From Amoebidium appalachense (lineage: Eukaryota > Ichthyosporea): a DNA stretch of 64,000 bases. Positions 40,371 through 52,469 of the stretch are shown one piece after another. The position numbers were made by a program, and so were the translations under genes. Location: contig CAVNZM010000009.1 in NCBI GenBank assembly GCA_963693365.1, forward strand, positions 1,550,001-1,614,000. Reading direction: 5' to 3'. Within the stretch, counting starts at the first letter, position 1. Every line of letters starts with the position of its first letter. The notes under the pieces were generated by a model. The model was not told the DNA's origin, ran no database searches, and saw nothing but the letters and a program-made list of their open reading frames with translations.

Positions 40371-41518
40371 AGGGGCGGCAACTTAGCCATACACGTCGGG
40401 ATGGCTGGATCCTGACTCCATGAGTCCATTCACATTTGAGTTGGGGTGACGCCCCATGAACATAGACGAATGCGTGAGCATAACCATCCCCCCCCCCTCC
40501 CCCCCCACCCGCCACCACCATCCCCCCCCCCCCCCCCCCCACAAAAAAAGGGCACGGGTATGGAGCAAGACTGTTGCAATGGTATTGGGTGTAAACCTAC
40601 ATAAAGTGCTAGATTGTGTGTGCGCAAGTGTGCTTGTGCAAGCATCTCTTGAGCTTGCGGTGTGCCTATGTATTTATGATGGGCATTCTGTGTGCACATA
40701 AGAACTTGCGTGTGTTTGTGTCTGTGTGCATGCGTGTGTGTTGTTTATGAGATTGGACTTCCCTGTTGGTGCTGTGTGCAGACCTAGGTACAGACAGAGG
40801 GGCATTTGGGGGGACGTGGAAATGTGGTAGTGTGCGTGTATGCATCCCTGATGACCCACTGTAACGGAGTCTCCACACTTGTGCTCGCAAACAGGCTCAC
40901 CATAAATGAGCACGCTTTTCACGAAAAAACCTTATGCCAATATGAAATATGAAAGGGGGCTGCCACCGGGGGCGTGGGGAGCAGGGAAAGGGAAAAGTTG
41001 ACCTTCAAGAAACAGAAATTCGTAATGGGTCGTCGGGTCGTCACGAAACAAACCTCACACCATTAGTAAAGGGAATAAGAAAGAAGGGGCGTGCTTGCCA
41101 GAATTAGAAAAAAGCCCACCTCCATAAACAGAAAAACCACATTGGTCTCTCAGAGCTTGCACAATAAACTTGTGAACGAAAAAAGGTGTGAACCGTAGAA
41201 CTAAGTATCAGGCTCGGATGACGTGTCAAAACAAAGATAACAAAACCAAAACACAATCAAAAAGAAGAAGCAAGCAACGCCACGCCAGCACGCCACGCCA
41301 GTACCAAGACACACCAAACCACACACTTGTTAGAGTTTTAACGCATGGCACACAGTGACAAACAGAAACATGCCACGTGTTTTACTGTGCGCACACACCT
41401 GCACCTGCACGGCCTTCTCCTGCTGGGACAAGCTTGTGTCTGCATGTATGCGCATGATCAGCGCACGAAGTTGCTGCTGTTGGTCCGCAGCAGCCACGTC
41501 AAAAGGGCCGGTACCCAT
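34442..41518 (-). CDS. RCHY1/PIRH2-type RING E3 ubiquitin ligase (CHY, CTCHY, RING, zinc ribbon)
   Basis: Nine exons join in phase to about 358 residues: 41518-41399, 40131-40003, 38800-38664, 38166-38033, 37258-37110, 36358-36281, 35588-35510, 35147-35074 and 34618-34442. The N-terminus has a short helix ([12 protein letters not shown]) as in fungal members. The CHY zinc finger spans about 70-150 ([28 protein letters not shown]), then CTCHY ([32 protein letters not shown]). The RING finger is 205-248 ([20 protein letters not shown]). The linker has QPMPDEY, and the zinc ribbon is SCNDCE...[11 protein letters not shown], closing the family pattern. Enzymes of this class transfer ubiquitin to regulatory substrates. 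Exon 1 could end at 41405 instead of 41399. Intron 6 uses a GC donor (AAG|GCAAGT). The gene looks intact, and the introns hold long C, A and TG tracts. Confidence 0.93.
36706..36850 (-). repeat. 130-bp interspersed repeat, copy C
   Basis: In intron 5 of the RCHY1-like gene. It shares CCTGAGGATGGGCT near one end and GCATTCAAACCCCC at the other with copies A and B, but with internal differences; it is closer to copy D. Again the sense strand ends in an oligo-C tract. Confidence 0.75.
39439..39869. repeat. Tandem duplication of a composite low-complexity unit, about 210 bp each
   Basis: Two consecutive units each comprise a C-run, CAAATGAAAAAA, an A-rich stretch with GAGAGAAAG, AACCAAAATCTCCCTTCATTC, a T/G-rich stretch, GACGCGCGCGCGCAC and CACACATACACCGCACAAA. 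Unit 1 is 39439-39656 and unit 2 is 39657-39869, in intron 2 of the RCHY1-like gene. The match includes non-repetitive segments, so it is a true segmental duplication. Confidence 0.85.
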
Positions 41519-41865
41519 GCTGTCAGCTTTTCAAGAAGCAACTCTGCCCTGAAATTCACTGGGTAGAAAAGTACTAGTTGTTGCTGGGAATTTACAATGC
41601 TCAGTTGTGCTCTTGAGTACGATGCAATGAGTGAAAGACCTCAACGTTCCTTAGCCAACTGTCTGTGAGATACATAGAAATACTTGCGTTCGTGAGGGAA
41701 CTTACGAACACACACGAACATGGGCTTAGGGGCCCAGACACAAAGGTTTTGCGATCCTGCTTACTGTGTCTACGGTACAGAAAAGGAAGTGTGACTCGCG
41801 AGTCTGGCACATGCCGGCGCAAATCTTTCCTTGAAAACGTAAGCCACCAGGCCAATAGATATCTG

Positions 41866-41915
41866 AGCGCCTTGCTGTGATTGGCTGCGCCTAGTTTGAC
41901 CCAATCATAATGCGC
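41866..41915. promoter_or_regulatory. Promoter-like CCAAT pair upstream of the RCHY1-like gene
   Basis: GATTGGCTGCG (about 41879) and CCCAATCATAATG (about 41900) lie about 360-390 bp upstream of the start codon at 41518. The first is the CCAAT box in the orientation of the minus-strand gene; the second is on the plus strand. The assignment is by position and motif only. Confidence 0.4.
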
Positions 41916-43411
41916 TATTCCTTACATCTACGGTTAAAAGGCCGAGCGCGGCGAAAGATCCAAGGATTTTCGAATCTGTCATATTCTTTGGCATCAGGCC
42001 TAGGCTGAACGGAGAACAGAGCATTTGAGCATTAGTTATACATAGTTAGGTATTATAAAAATCGGTTAATTGGTGTTAATTGTAATGTAATTTGCAACGT
42101 TCTACATCCCAACGCATAATGGCCGTTATAATGAACCGCTTTCTTCATCCCTTACCCTTTGTGCAGCACCGTTACATGATTGGATCTGACTGTGGCCACA
42201 ACAGTTGATAGCGCAAAGTCTCCGGCGAACTTGAAGCCTCTACAGCTGGGAATTAAAAGCAACATGTGGTGTCCTAGAAATAGTTAAAAATAACATTAAT
42301 ACTATTTGAAAGGTGCACATCTACTTGGGCCTGAAGTTTCCCGTGTAAAGAGATGCCCCTGCCGGCGGCCTGCATGCAGGCACATGTGATCACGAATTCC
42401 ACCGAGAATTCCTGGCAAGTCTACATTGCACGGCAATATCTGTTATGATATCAATGTTACGGAGACCCGATAAGATTGCAGAAACATATGCGCTAACCTC
42501 AGTTACATGAAGAATCTGATTTATTAGGATTATCTTTTCGGCGGTTTCAAAGAGTAAATGTTAATACTTTTGACACTTTCGCCTCATCAGTGACAAAGAG
42601 TCTGGTCATCTGGTCAGCTGGTGAGATCGGTGCATGACAATAGACTTATCAAATTAATAAAAGGTCACAGGGCCTAAATGCCATGGGAGCATGGGGGTCG
42701 TAAAATGTGAAATTATGATCGGCATAAATAATCGTATCGCTATATGAGTTATTATATAACTAATTAGCTACAGTCTAACATTAGGATACACCTGCCTGAT
42801 CGAATACAGTTAGATATCAATAAAAACTGTTAGTTTGATGAAGGGGGATATACCGGTGGGGAGCTAATGCACGATCACGTACCAATCGGCATACCGAATT
42901 GATCACTCATTAGAAAAGCTCTGATAAGATCCGTGAGCCAGATGACCAATGGGATGCATTTGATGAAATGACGTAATTGCCGTTTTTGTTTATTCTCGGT
43001 GCAAGGCCTTGCATGCGAAAACGGTCGCAACGAGCAAAGTGTTGAACAAACATGTTGATAATTGTTTTTTTCTATATAGCTAGTGCTCTATACAAAGCAA
43101 AACACTATTATTAATGTCGTTGTGATACGTTTTCTATTAATTAGTGAATTTACTTAGTCAAGCGGGAACAAGAGAGGGCGAATAAGGAAACGGTTTGTCT
43201 AGAGCACTAGAGGATATAAAAAATGAATTTTGAGCCCACATGTTGGGGGGGGTCCATCACGACCCTTGCCCAGCATTTTGCACGGAAAATACACAAAATC
43301 GGCAATCACCTAAGTTTACAAATGTCTCCCATTGGTCATCTGGCTTACGGATCTAGGGGTGCTTTTCTTATCAGTGATCGCTCGGCGCACAGATTAGATT
43401 GTAATCACGTA
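41916..43411. other. Intergenic, AT-rich, no gene seen
   Basis: Unique-looking sequence with ordinary complexity and few homopolymers, unlike the rest of the window. No reading frame with a recognised motif. A minor plus-strand frame begins at 43223 and runs through the left inverted repeat; it has no known similarity. Confidence 0.5.
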
Positions 43412-43467
43412 GGGGTTTACGCTGTTTACTCGAGGCAAAGAGAACCAGTCTCAGGTATGGGGGGGGG
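43412..43467 (+). repeat. Left arm of a distant inverted repeat
   Basis: Begins GGGGTTTACGCTGTTTACTC and ends CAGGTATGGGGGGG. The same sequence in reverse orientation is at 46649-46704, with about 45 bp of exact match plus a G-run. The arms enclose about 3.2 kb with two unrecognised reading frames. Confidence 0.85.
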
Positions 43468-43604
43468 ATCACGTACGCACTTAACCTCGGGGTCCCCCCC
43501 GAACCCGCCGCACCGGTATATTCCCCTTAAAGCTTGTGTAAAAAGAATTTGTCAAATGATTCGAAGGTACAGTACACAGATACTAATTTAGTCTATTACT
43601 AGAT

Positions 43605-43723
43605 TGGCATTGTAATTTTTGTTTTCATCGCCGCTGGTGCCACTTTTGTGCTGAACTTTTTAATGGCGTTGTAATTTTTGTTTTCATCGCCGCTGGTGCC
43701 ACTTTTGTGCTGAACTTTTTAAT
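43605..43723. repeat. Perfect tandem duplication, 59-bp unit
   Basis: TTGTAATTTTTGTTTTCATC and the following 40 bp occur twice head to tail with about one mismatch (GGCATTG versus GGCGTTG). It is inside the inverted-repeat-bounded segment. Confidence 0.9.
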
Positions 43724-44034
43724 CGCAAGCATGTTGATAGGTGTGAGTTTTTATGTCGCGTTTTACCTCTTTCGCTACTGGTGTCTGCTACACTGGCAAT
43801 GTGACCACTTTAGACTTTTTGTTGAATTCTGTTGGTCGTCACATTGAAAAGTTTATATGATTTTCACACAGTGTTCAGGTATCTCAGTATGCACTTGACG
43901 TTACTGGATAACTCGTGAAGTTTTTTTATTGTCTTCTCAGTATGCCGTGCTATACTTGCATATCTTTCCGTCGAATAAACCCAGTCAAAAGAAATTTTTT
44001 TTTTTTTTTTTTGCAGGGCAACGCGGGGCCCCCA

Positions 44035-44071
<37 letters not shown>

Positions 44072-44073
44072 TA

Positions 44074-44111
<38 letters not shown>

Positions 44112-44879
44112 CGCTTCCATCTGGGCACATTTGAGGGGAAATGATAACAAAGAGTTGTCACCCTCAATAAAATTTTTAAAAGGCTTGACTTTGCAACGGA
44201 TAATGCAGCTGCAGCGGGGAAAAGGGAGGGGGGTGCACGGGTGGTAGGGGTGGGGCGGGGGGGGGGGGGGGGGGGGGGGGGGGTGGCCCGGTGTGTGGGG
44301 GGGGGGAGGGGGGGGGAGGGGGAGGGGCCGATTTGGGGGGGGGGGGGGGGGGGGAGGGGGGGAGGGGAGGGGAGGGAGCCTGGTTGGGGAGGGGGAGGGG
44401 AAGGGGAGGATTTTGTAAAGCAACGCGGGGCTAAACAAGACACTCACTCACCAGAAGCTCAGATTGCATATGTGCAATACCGTACCTGTCGACCCTGGCA
44501 GTGCCTGCTGCAGCTTGTACATTGCAGACTGTTAATGACTATGTCGGGGTTTCTCGATTATGACGTAACTTTTTTATCCATGTCCGGACTTTCCTAAAAC
44601 GAACAATACATATATGGCAATTACCAATCAGTGGGCTCAGTTCTATCGGCCTCGGCTGCCCGTGAGCCACCAAGTGGGTGATCCAGTGACGTCATATACG
44701 GACATCATCAATGACATCAGCTTATAAAAGAATACGTCATAATACCGTCATAATCGAGAAACCCTTAAATTGACGTCTCGGCACAGCGCAAGTGCGCCGC
44801 GCGCCTGGATTCGGAACTTGTCCCGTCCCCAAAACCGGGAAATGCGAACCCTGCTTTGGTTTTGGCCCACTTCGTTATC

Positions 44880-45119
44880 ATGGAGTACAGGGTGAACAGG
44901 CGTTATCTAACCAATCGATCTGTGAACCTGTCGCTCACAGCGACCGAGTGGCTGCAAATAAAAGAAAAACTCGCAAGAAAAAAGTCTGCAGAGATTTTCC
45001 CCTCAAAAATAACTGCTAGAGTAGCTATACCTACATTTTTCCGTAACCACATGCCCAAAAATTCATCTGGTCTGGTCTTGAACTATTCAAGAATGAAGAA
45101 GGAATTAACGTTTCACTGA
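44880..45119 (+). CDS. Hypothetical short basic protein, 79 residues
   Basis: ATG-started frame (MEYRVNRRYL) rich in Lys/Arg and free of simple-repeat sequence, which sets it apart from most frames in this window. Hydrophobic and basic residues alternate (EWLQIKEKLARKKS). No family recognised. It sits about 400 bp before a longer unknown frame on the same strand and within the inverted-repeat-bounded segment. CCAATC occurs in the frame itself and at 44624 upstream. It may be chance. Confidence 0.3.
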   Translation: MEYRVNRRYLTNRSVNLSLTATEWLQIKEKLARKKSAEIFPSKITARVAIPTFFRNHMPKNSSGLVLNYSRMKKELTFH

Positions 45120-45198
45120 GAAATTTAATTATCAGGTACTATGGTTCCAGACACAAGTTCCCTTGTTCAATTTCAATTAAAGATATTGATATATTTGG

Positions 45199-45237
<39 letters not shown>

Positions 45238-45522
45238 CACACACACACATAAATGGATGCACCATTATTATATTTACATCCCCCTCGGAAAAGTGAAAAA
45301 AAAATAAACACATCTGAATGTTATTTCAAGCCCCGTCAACCTTCTGCACGGCCAGGGTCGGCATCCTCAGTGTCCACACAAGGTACAAGGTTAGAGAGCG
45401 TACAAGCGCGCCATTACGAGATGTCATTAAAACAAAGATATATAACGTTGATTTTTTTGTGTGTTTAACAATGTCTACCTATGCCACGGTGTGCGTCGGT
45501 GTAGCCGCTGTAGCGTGGCCGG

Positions 45523-46353
45523 ATGACTCTGCTGCTGTGTGTTTGTGAGCGTTTCCCCCTAGAGGACATGTGTTGCCTTCACCAATCGGCGCCCGGGTGT
45601 GATATCTATCATTCCTATGGGGCTTACGCTGATTGGATAAAGGTCATAGCTAGCACCAGCCGGTGCATAATGCATTGCATGGTTATTTTTTCAGGTGGCA
45701 CGGTCGTGTTTGTCAACGTTTGCCACCCTCTGCTCTACTACACCTGTGCTAAGTCAGAGCTGCGCAGTGCCCCTATAACAATGGTTGAAAAAGACCCAAG
45801 TGCCCCCGCCGGGGCCAAGTGTCAACTGGCACACAGCATTAGCCGTTTCCTAGAAAGTAGCCCACCTTGCCAGACAACATCAGACGAGCATAAACGCCCT
45901 GCACATGAAAAACTAAGCCTTATGTCTCGTTTTATATATACTGACCGCCTCAACCATATTGCCAAATATGGCACTCGCAAGTGTATAACACCTAAATACA
46001 TATTACCTTCCTGTAGAACTGGTCTTTCTCTAGCTGATGGTATTATTGATCAATTACCACGCTTTTACTGTACACGTGCTATACAGTGGAGATCTAATAA
46101 GTATAAGGTGGCATCATTTGCATGCCCAAACAACACACACACACACCAGTTTAACCGGTCATGTATCGCCAAATGTAGTTTGATAGACCACATAATACCG
46201 CAACACACACACGTCACATTCACAACAGACACCCAGAAAGATAGCCTACCTGTAAATTACAACATCCTTGATTTTATACTAAACACGCGTAACTACGACC
46301 TGTTTATTAGATGTATTGATTGGCTTGAGAAACACATCACTACAAAATTATAG
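45523..46353 (+). CDS. Hypothetical protein, 276 residues, no recognised family
   Basis: A stop-free frame of 276 codons in AT-richer DNA (MTLLLCVCER...WLEKHITTKL). It is not generated by simple repeats except a short THTHQ segment. Cys, His and aromatic residues are frequent (for example KYGTRKCITPKYILPSC and LPRFYCTRAIQW), and a hydrophobic stretch occurs near residue 50 (MVIFSGGTVVFVNV). Translation may start further in, at MVEKDPSAP. I recognise no domain. Lying between the inverted repeats at 43.4 and 46.7 kb, it could be the coding part of an undescribed mobile element, or an exon of the adjacent GATA gene's neighbourhood. Length and composition argue for real coding, past or present. 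Confidence 0.45.
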   Translation: MTLLLCVCERFPLEDMCCLHQSAPGCDIYHSYGAYADWIKVIASTSRCIMHCMVIFSGGTVVFVNVCHPLLYYTCAKSELRSAPITMVEKDPSAPAGAKCQLAHSISRFLESSPPCQTTSDEHKRPAHEKLSLMSRFIYTDRLNHIAKYGTRKCITPKYILPSCRTGLSLADGIIDQLPRFYCTRAIQWRSNKYKVASFACPNNTHTHQFNRSCIAKCSLIDHIIPQHTHVTFTTDTQKDSLPVNYNILDFILNTRNYDLFIRCIDWLEKHITTKL

Positions 46354-46373
46354 CGCACGCGCACACACACACA

Positions 46374-46436
<63 letters not shown>

Positions 46437-46438
<2 letters not shown>

Positions 46439-46457
46439 CAGCTGATACCGAGTGTCC
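46437..46457 (-). repeat. Short interspersed core next to TG array, copy 3
   Basis: On the minus strand, GGACACTCGGTATCAGCTGG followed by TG repeats (the plus strand shows CA at 46362-46434) and preceded by a T-run. Same order as the other two copies. Confidence 0.75.
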
Positions 46458-46469
46458 CGAGGGGAGCCC

Positions 46470-46508
<39 letters not shown>

Positions 46509-46648
46509 GGGGAACCCCAACTAATTGATTTCTCCTTGTAGTCTTTATGGTGTCTCGTAGAGAAAGTAAACCCTGATATATAGTCACCACCCGACATCTA
46601 TGTACGTGATCATGATATACCGCTGAGGGGATATTCCGAGCAAACCCC

Positions 46649-46704
46649 CCCCCCCCCATACCTGAGACTGGTTCTCTTTGCCTCGAGTAAACAGCGTAAA
46701 CCCC
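46649..46704 (-). repeat. Right arm of a distant inverted repeat
   Basis: Reverse complement of the arm at 43412-43467. Its outer end lies about 20 bp before the first visible GATA-factor coding sequence. I found no convincing target-site duplication next to either arm. Confidence 0.85.
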
Positions 46705-46724
46705 CCTGCACATACACACTCTAG

Positions 46725-48181
46725 GAAGCAAGAAAATCACGGCGAGTACTGTGACAGCAACAGAACATACAGCTCGCCATCATACCACCCTTATTACCCC
46801 AGCGGGTACTACCAAGCTATTTATCCCTTTCAAACCTACCCCTATCACGCCCATCACTATCCCCAACCTAGACCCTCAACCGAACATCAAGGTTACCATG
46901 CACACAACCAGACCTACCATTCCACACAAGGAGACCACAGATACTTACCGCTAACCAGCGAATCAGACCGAGGGCAAGCTCTGTCGGGCCGCACTTTCCA
47001 AACCCCCGCTCCCTCAGTGGTTGCTGGGTCAGAACCGGCCAAGCAGTCAATAGCAATCAAAGTGGAAAGACCGGTAGGTTCCTAAAGCTTATATTGACTC
47101 ATTTTGCCTTTCGTTGTCTTCCCCCCCTTATTAGTTTTATTTATTTAGATTCGATTGGCACACACCATAAGATATAAGTTTGCAAGAGAGAGGGTTAGAG
47201 AGAGCTAGAAGCACAAGCGAAGTTGACAAAGTGTGTTTGCACCGTGCGTGTGTTGTGTGCGTGTGTGCGTGCATGCGCACTTGTGTTATATGTGTGCATA
47301 CTTGCTTCGTGCACATCGTGTGTGCAGTTTTCTGTGTGTACGTGGGTGTATACTGTGGCTAAGATGAACAAAGAGGGTGGAGCAGCGGGAAGGGAGATTT
47401 TGGAAAACTCATACATCGTTGTCGTCATGTGTGTGTGAAAGCTGATTCTCTTTGGATAAGGATCAGCTTTCACAAGCACAAATAAACACAGTTAATCCAC
47501 CCGGTACTTGTTCAATCAGGCACTTTAGGTCGCACTTCATTCTCTCCCGTACACAATCCTTGAGGTTTGAGCTTCCAAGAGAAAAGCACATACAGGTGGT
47601 TTATCCGGCCGTGTTATATACCCAGGGTCAACATACGGTACATATACTCAGGACGGAGTATATTGCACATATCGGCTCACTAGGGCGCCCCTGTCCGTCC
47701 TGGTTGTTTCCCGATTCCAAGCAGTCACACTTGCTTACTTGTGTTCCTCTGCAATTAACTCCTTCTGCTATTTCTTACATCAGAATGCTTTCACTTACTT
47801 GACAATTATGGTCATAACATAAAACTTGTTTTTCATTCTTCTCACTTCTATTGCTTGCAGCCCAAGGCAGCCCGCCAGCCGAGCCAAGACACCGGTGCCG
47901 TGACTGCCAGCCCAGCCAATGACGACAAATGCACAAACTGCGAAACTACTTCTACAACCCTGTGGCGCCGTTCAGCAGAGGGGTTGGTGGTGTGTAACGC
48001 ATGTGGCCTGTATGAGAAACTGCACGGTGTGCCACGACCAAAGGGCCTGTGTGCTAATCCAATTCGAAAGAGAAACAGGAAACTTTCTGTGGCTGCGCGT
48101 AATGGGACTTCGACATCTCTGGCACAGCTGAGGTTGGTAGTGCCCAGAGAGGCTGTTTCTGCCGGTGGGGAGGCAAATTGA
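46725..48181 (+). CDS. GATA-type zinc finger transcription factor (5' end not identified)
   Basis: Two exons are visible: 46725-47073 (acceptor CTCTAG, donor CCG|GTAGGT) and 47861-48181 (acceptor TTGCTTGCAG), joined in phase 0. Exon 1 codes for a Tyr/His/Pro-rich region ([15 protein letters not shown]), typical of activation domains, and ends in IKVERP. Exon 2 has one complete finger, CTNC-x17-CNAC ([22 protein letters not shown]), followed by the basic tail [14 protein letters not shown]. This is the fungal/animal class IV finger, expected to bind GATA sites in nuclear DNA; fungal members often govern nitrogen, iron or light responses, which cannot be decided here. No in-frame ATG exists in exon 1, so at least one upstream exon is missing, possibly beyond the inverted-repeat segment. 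The stop is TGA. Confidence 0.85.
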
Positions 48182-48760
48182 GCATGTGGTCAGTGGGTCA
48201 CCTTGCTGAACATAAGGTTATGTTTTTGGTGCTTTTCTTTCCACACCTACAATAACTGTTACGTTCTACCACCGGTTGAAGATTCTAATTCGAATAATAG
48301 AGTTGCTTGCTGCTTTGAGACACTTTTGTATTATCGGAGAGGTGCTGGGGGGGGAAACAAGTTGTACGAACAGATGTGACTATCCACTGAATGTGTTCGT
48401 ACAGTCCTTAACACACCTAACACATTCCCCTATTCGCTTTTGTTTCCGTGGCCGCTTTGTAATTCACAAGTCCGTAAACTTTTTCGTATGTTGTAGTAAA
48501 CCTCTAGTCGTAATGGTGTTAGTGCCATGATTAATCGTGAAACACTTGTAGGTCTGCAGCTAGCATCGGAGTGTTAGCGCGTAATAAAGAGGCCACGGAA
48601 CGAGCTTAGGGGTGGTGGCAGTGGTTTTCAGTTATGTTGATACACTGTCGTCTTGCCCGAGCCTACACGGGTAGAGAAGTACAGTTGACATTAGTAACTA
48701 CTGGAGCTGCCGGAGCTTGCACGTGGGTGGTTGGTTCTCGCCCCCCTCTCCCCCCCCCCC

Positions 48761-48801
<41 letters not shown>

Positions 48802-48997
48802 GGTAAATAAAGCTTTTGCGCTAATACACTTCTGTTTTATTGTCATAGGTTGCTTATCTACCTCAAATAGTTGAACGGAGAAAAGGCAAAGAGAAACTAT
48901 TACAAAGGAGGGTGAAGTGTGCAGTGCACCTTAACAGCTGTGCTGCGATATGCTGAGTATTTTTACCTGACAACTTGTGGCTAGAAACTGGACGAGT

Positions 48998-49044
<47 letters not shown>

Positions 49045-49359
49045 CTAGAGCCAGATGCACAAGCAATGTCACTGAGTACTGAGCAAGAATCGGTCAGAAA
49101 AGTGTGTGTGTGTCTGTGTGTGTGTGTTTGTGTGCGTGTGTGTCTGTGTGTCTTGTGTGTCTGTTTGTGTGTATTTTCCAATGAGGAGGGGGCGCAAAAA
49201 AGGAGGAGGGCTAGGAGAGCGGCAGCCAGGCAGAAAGGAGGGAGAGAGAAAAAGAGATACATGCACACAAGCGGTGTGCGCGCGCGTGCGCGCGCACACA
49301 CACACACACACATGCACCGTAGGAGCACACAGACGCACACCACACACACAAGGGGCCGT

Positions 49360-49407
<48 letters not shown>

Positions 49408-49599
49408 CGCACACACACACACACCACGTGCACGCACACACACACACACACACACAAACACATGTTGTGTATAGAGACTCGGAGGGAGAGAGAGGGGGAG
49501 AGCGAGAGGGAGCGAGCGAGTATGATCATGAGGGAGGGAGAAGAGGGTGAGGGACAGAAAGAGACAGTCTCCAGACAGACAAAGAGAGAGGGGGAGAGA

Positions 49600-50460
<861 letters not shown>

Positions 50461-50769
50461 AGAGGGAAGAACAGAAAGCAAGGCCTCCTAGTCAGATACA
50501 ACGTGGAAAGCCTAAGAAGTGGTTTGAGAATTGGGTTCATGCCTATTTGGACACCAGGGTTGGCGAGTATGGAGTCGGGTTCGTTAGTAACCAGCTCTTC
50601 TCCTGCACAATACCACATATACTCGACGGAACTTGCGTTGCATACACGTATTTAGGGTAACACCCCAGTATGTGCCATCATCTCCCCCCCCCCCCCAGTT
50701 CAGTTGATGCTGCTGTCTGAGTTGGAGAGTCGTATATACGCGGGCTAAGGGGTCGAAACTCAGACGCAA

Positions 50770-50906
50770 TTGATGACTTGGGCCCTCCCTGAGGATTGGC
50801 TCTGCTTATAACGCATACTGTGCGCATGGCTGATGTTGCATACTTGAATGTTTGCCTTTGCATGTGTCCTTCGTGTATGCGTACTTCATACCGTGTTCCG
50901 CATTCC

Positions 50907-50912
<6 letters not shown>
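50770..50912 (+). repeat. 130-bp interspersed repeat, copy D
   Basis: Plus-strand copy starting GGGCCCTCCCTGAGGATTGG and ending CCGCATTCCAA followed by a C-run of more than 30 bp. It resembles copy C most. It is the only copy outside a recognised intron. Confidence 0.75.
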
Positions 50913-50946
<34 letters not shown>

Positions 50947-52469
50947 TCCCGCCCCCACTGAACGGGGTCCCTACGACCGAACTGACAGACAGCATTGGCA
51001 ATCTTATTGGGAATGCTGACGTGGAATACGATTGGTATTTAATCACGCAAAACAAAGGGGCGTTTGTGAAGCCCTGGATTCAACAGTGAGCAAGTGAGCA
51101 TGCGCATGCACACGTCAGCAGTGCAGCCTGCAGCTGGGCCTTTTGCCGTGCATGTGTATGTGAAATAGCTCGTCCATATGTTTTTAGTGTTATACTTTAG
51201 AAATAAAAACCAGGAATCAAAATAGGAAATATAGGTTGCTAGATTTTGACATTCACAACGTCCGCGGCAATGATTGTGCATAAATTGGATCCCGATGCGC
51301 ATGCATGCACGATCCTACACAATACATGTACATATGTTTGTTAGCTGCGGTACTAATTCGCAGCGTATACTGCAGCTACGAACAGGCGGCTTGCATGTCG
51401 GATATTCACCATGTCGGATATTCACCAAGTTCAGGTTTGCGAGCGTCTACTCTACTGTTCGCATATGCATGATAATTGTTATAACCCACCGATTCCGCAT
51501 TATTATGTTACAAAAGCATTTATAAGTTTGCCAATTGCCAAGTGGAACTTGCAGGGTTCGAACTCTCACAGTCGCCGAAAATCTCCATATACCCAGAAGC
51601 TCTGAAGTTTTGTGGAACCGTATCGACGAAATTGGTTTTTTATTTCAATGCTACGTTGACTTACGTATTATTTCTACTCTCCATGCAATATTATATACAT
51701 AATGTGTCTGAAAACAAATTTGGATTCAAATATCTGTAAGATAATTGCGACTTATTTAAAAACAAGCACTTTTTGACAGAGTATCTCATATTCACAATTC
51801 ACTGAAAATTGATTGAGCCATAAGTTTAGAAAACTTTGATTGGACAATGTTTGATTCGTGGATCGATTGGCATGGCCGGGGCCACCCAAGATCTCCGCGA
51901 GTCTTTCTCTTCGGAGTGTTTGTAGCTTGTAAAGCTACCAAAAGAGAAGGCTAATTAATTTTCTGTTTTTATAAAGGGGAAAAAAGTATGTTTGTGAGAA
52001 TATGCGCCTGATGTATCGCCATCAGTACGGGATGCGGTATGCGCCGATAATCAGGCAGATCATGTCCACCGATAAAATGTTCTAAAGTGGTCACTTTTGC
52101 CCACCTTGACCAATAAGAAAAGGTGACAAGCTGCCTTGTAAGTTTTTGTGTACACTGCGGTCACCGTTCAACACCAAGTCACGTTTGTCATAGGAGCGAA
52201 AAAAGGTATTCAGACACAAGTTGGGGCCCAAAAGGTGTGACTGACTTACCTCCCAGCAAAATTGTATACACTTCACAGCACTATATGGGCACGTAGCTCC
52301 GTTAATTCTTTTCAACCATTTTTCCCTAGAATTTATGCAGCCAACGTTCGTCGATGTTGAAACGCACACACGTGGGTAGGGGCCCCAGGCTGCACGCTGG
52401 CAGGCCCACACACAGGCCCTTGCAGCCGCAATGCAACAATAGAGGCAGTTATTAGCTTGCCTGGCGGCC

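Noticed and set aside
40384-40460. Possible extra RCHY1-like exon ([10 protein letters not shown]...)
   Set aside because: Exon 1 and exon 2 join in phase with the conserved EKA..Q.LM pattern without it, and this frame ends in a stop.
51545-51575. GGGTTCGAACTC resembling a tRNA B-box
   Set aside because: No A-box, acceptor stem or anticodon arm at the right spacing.
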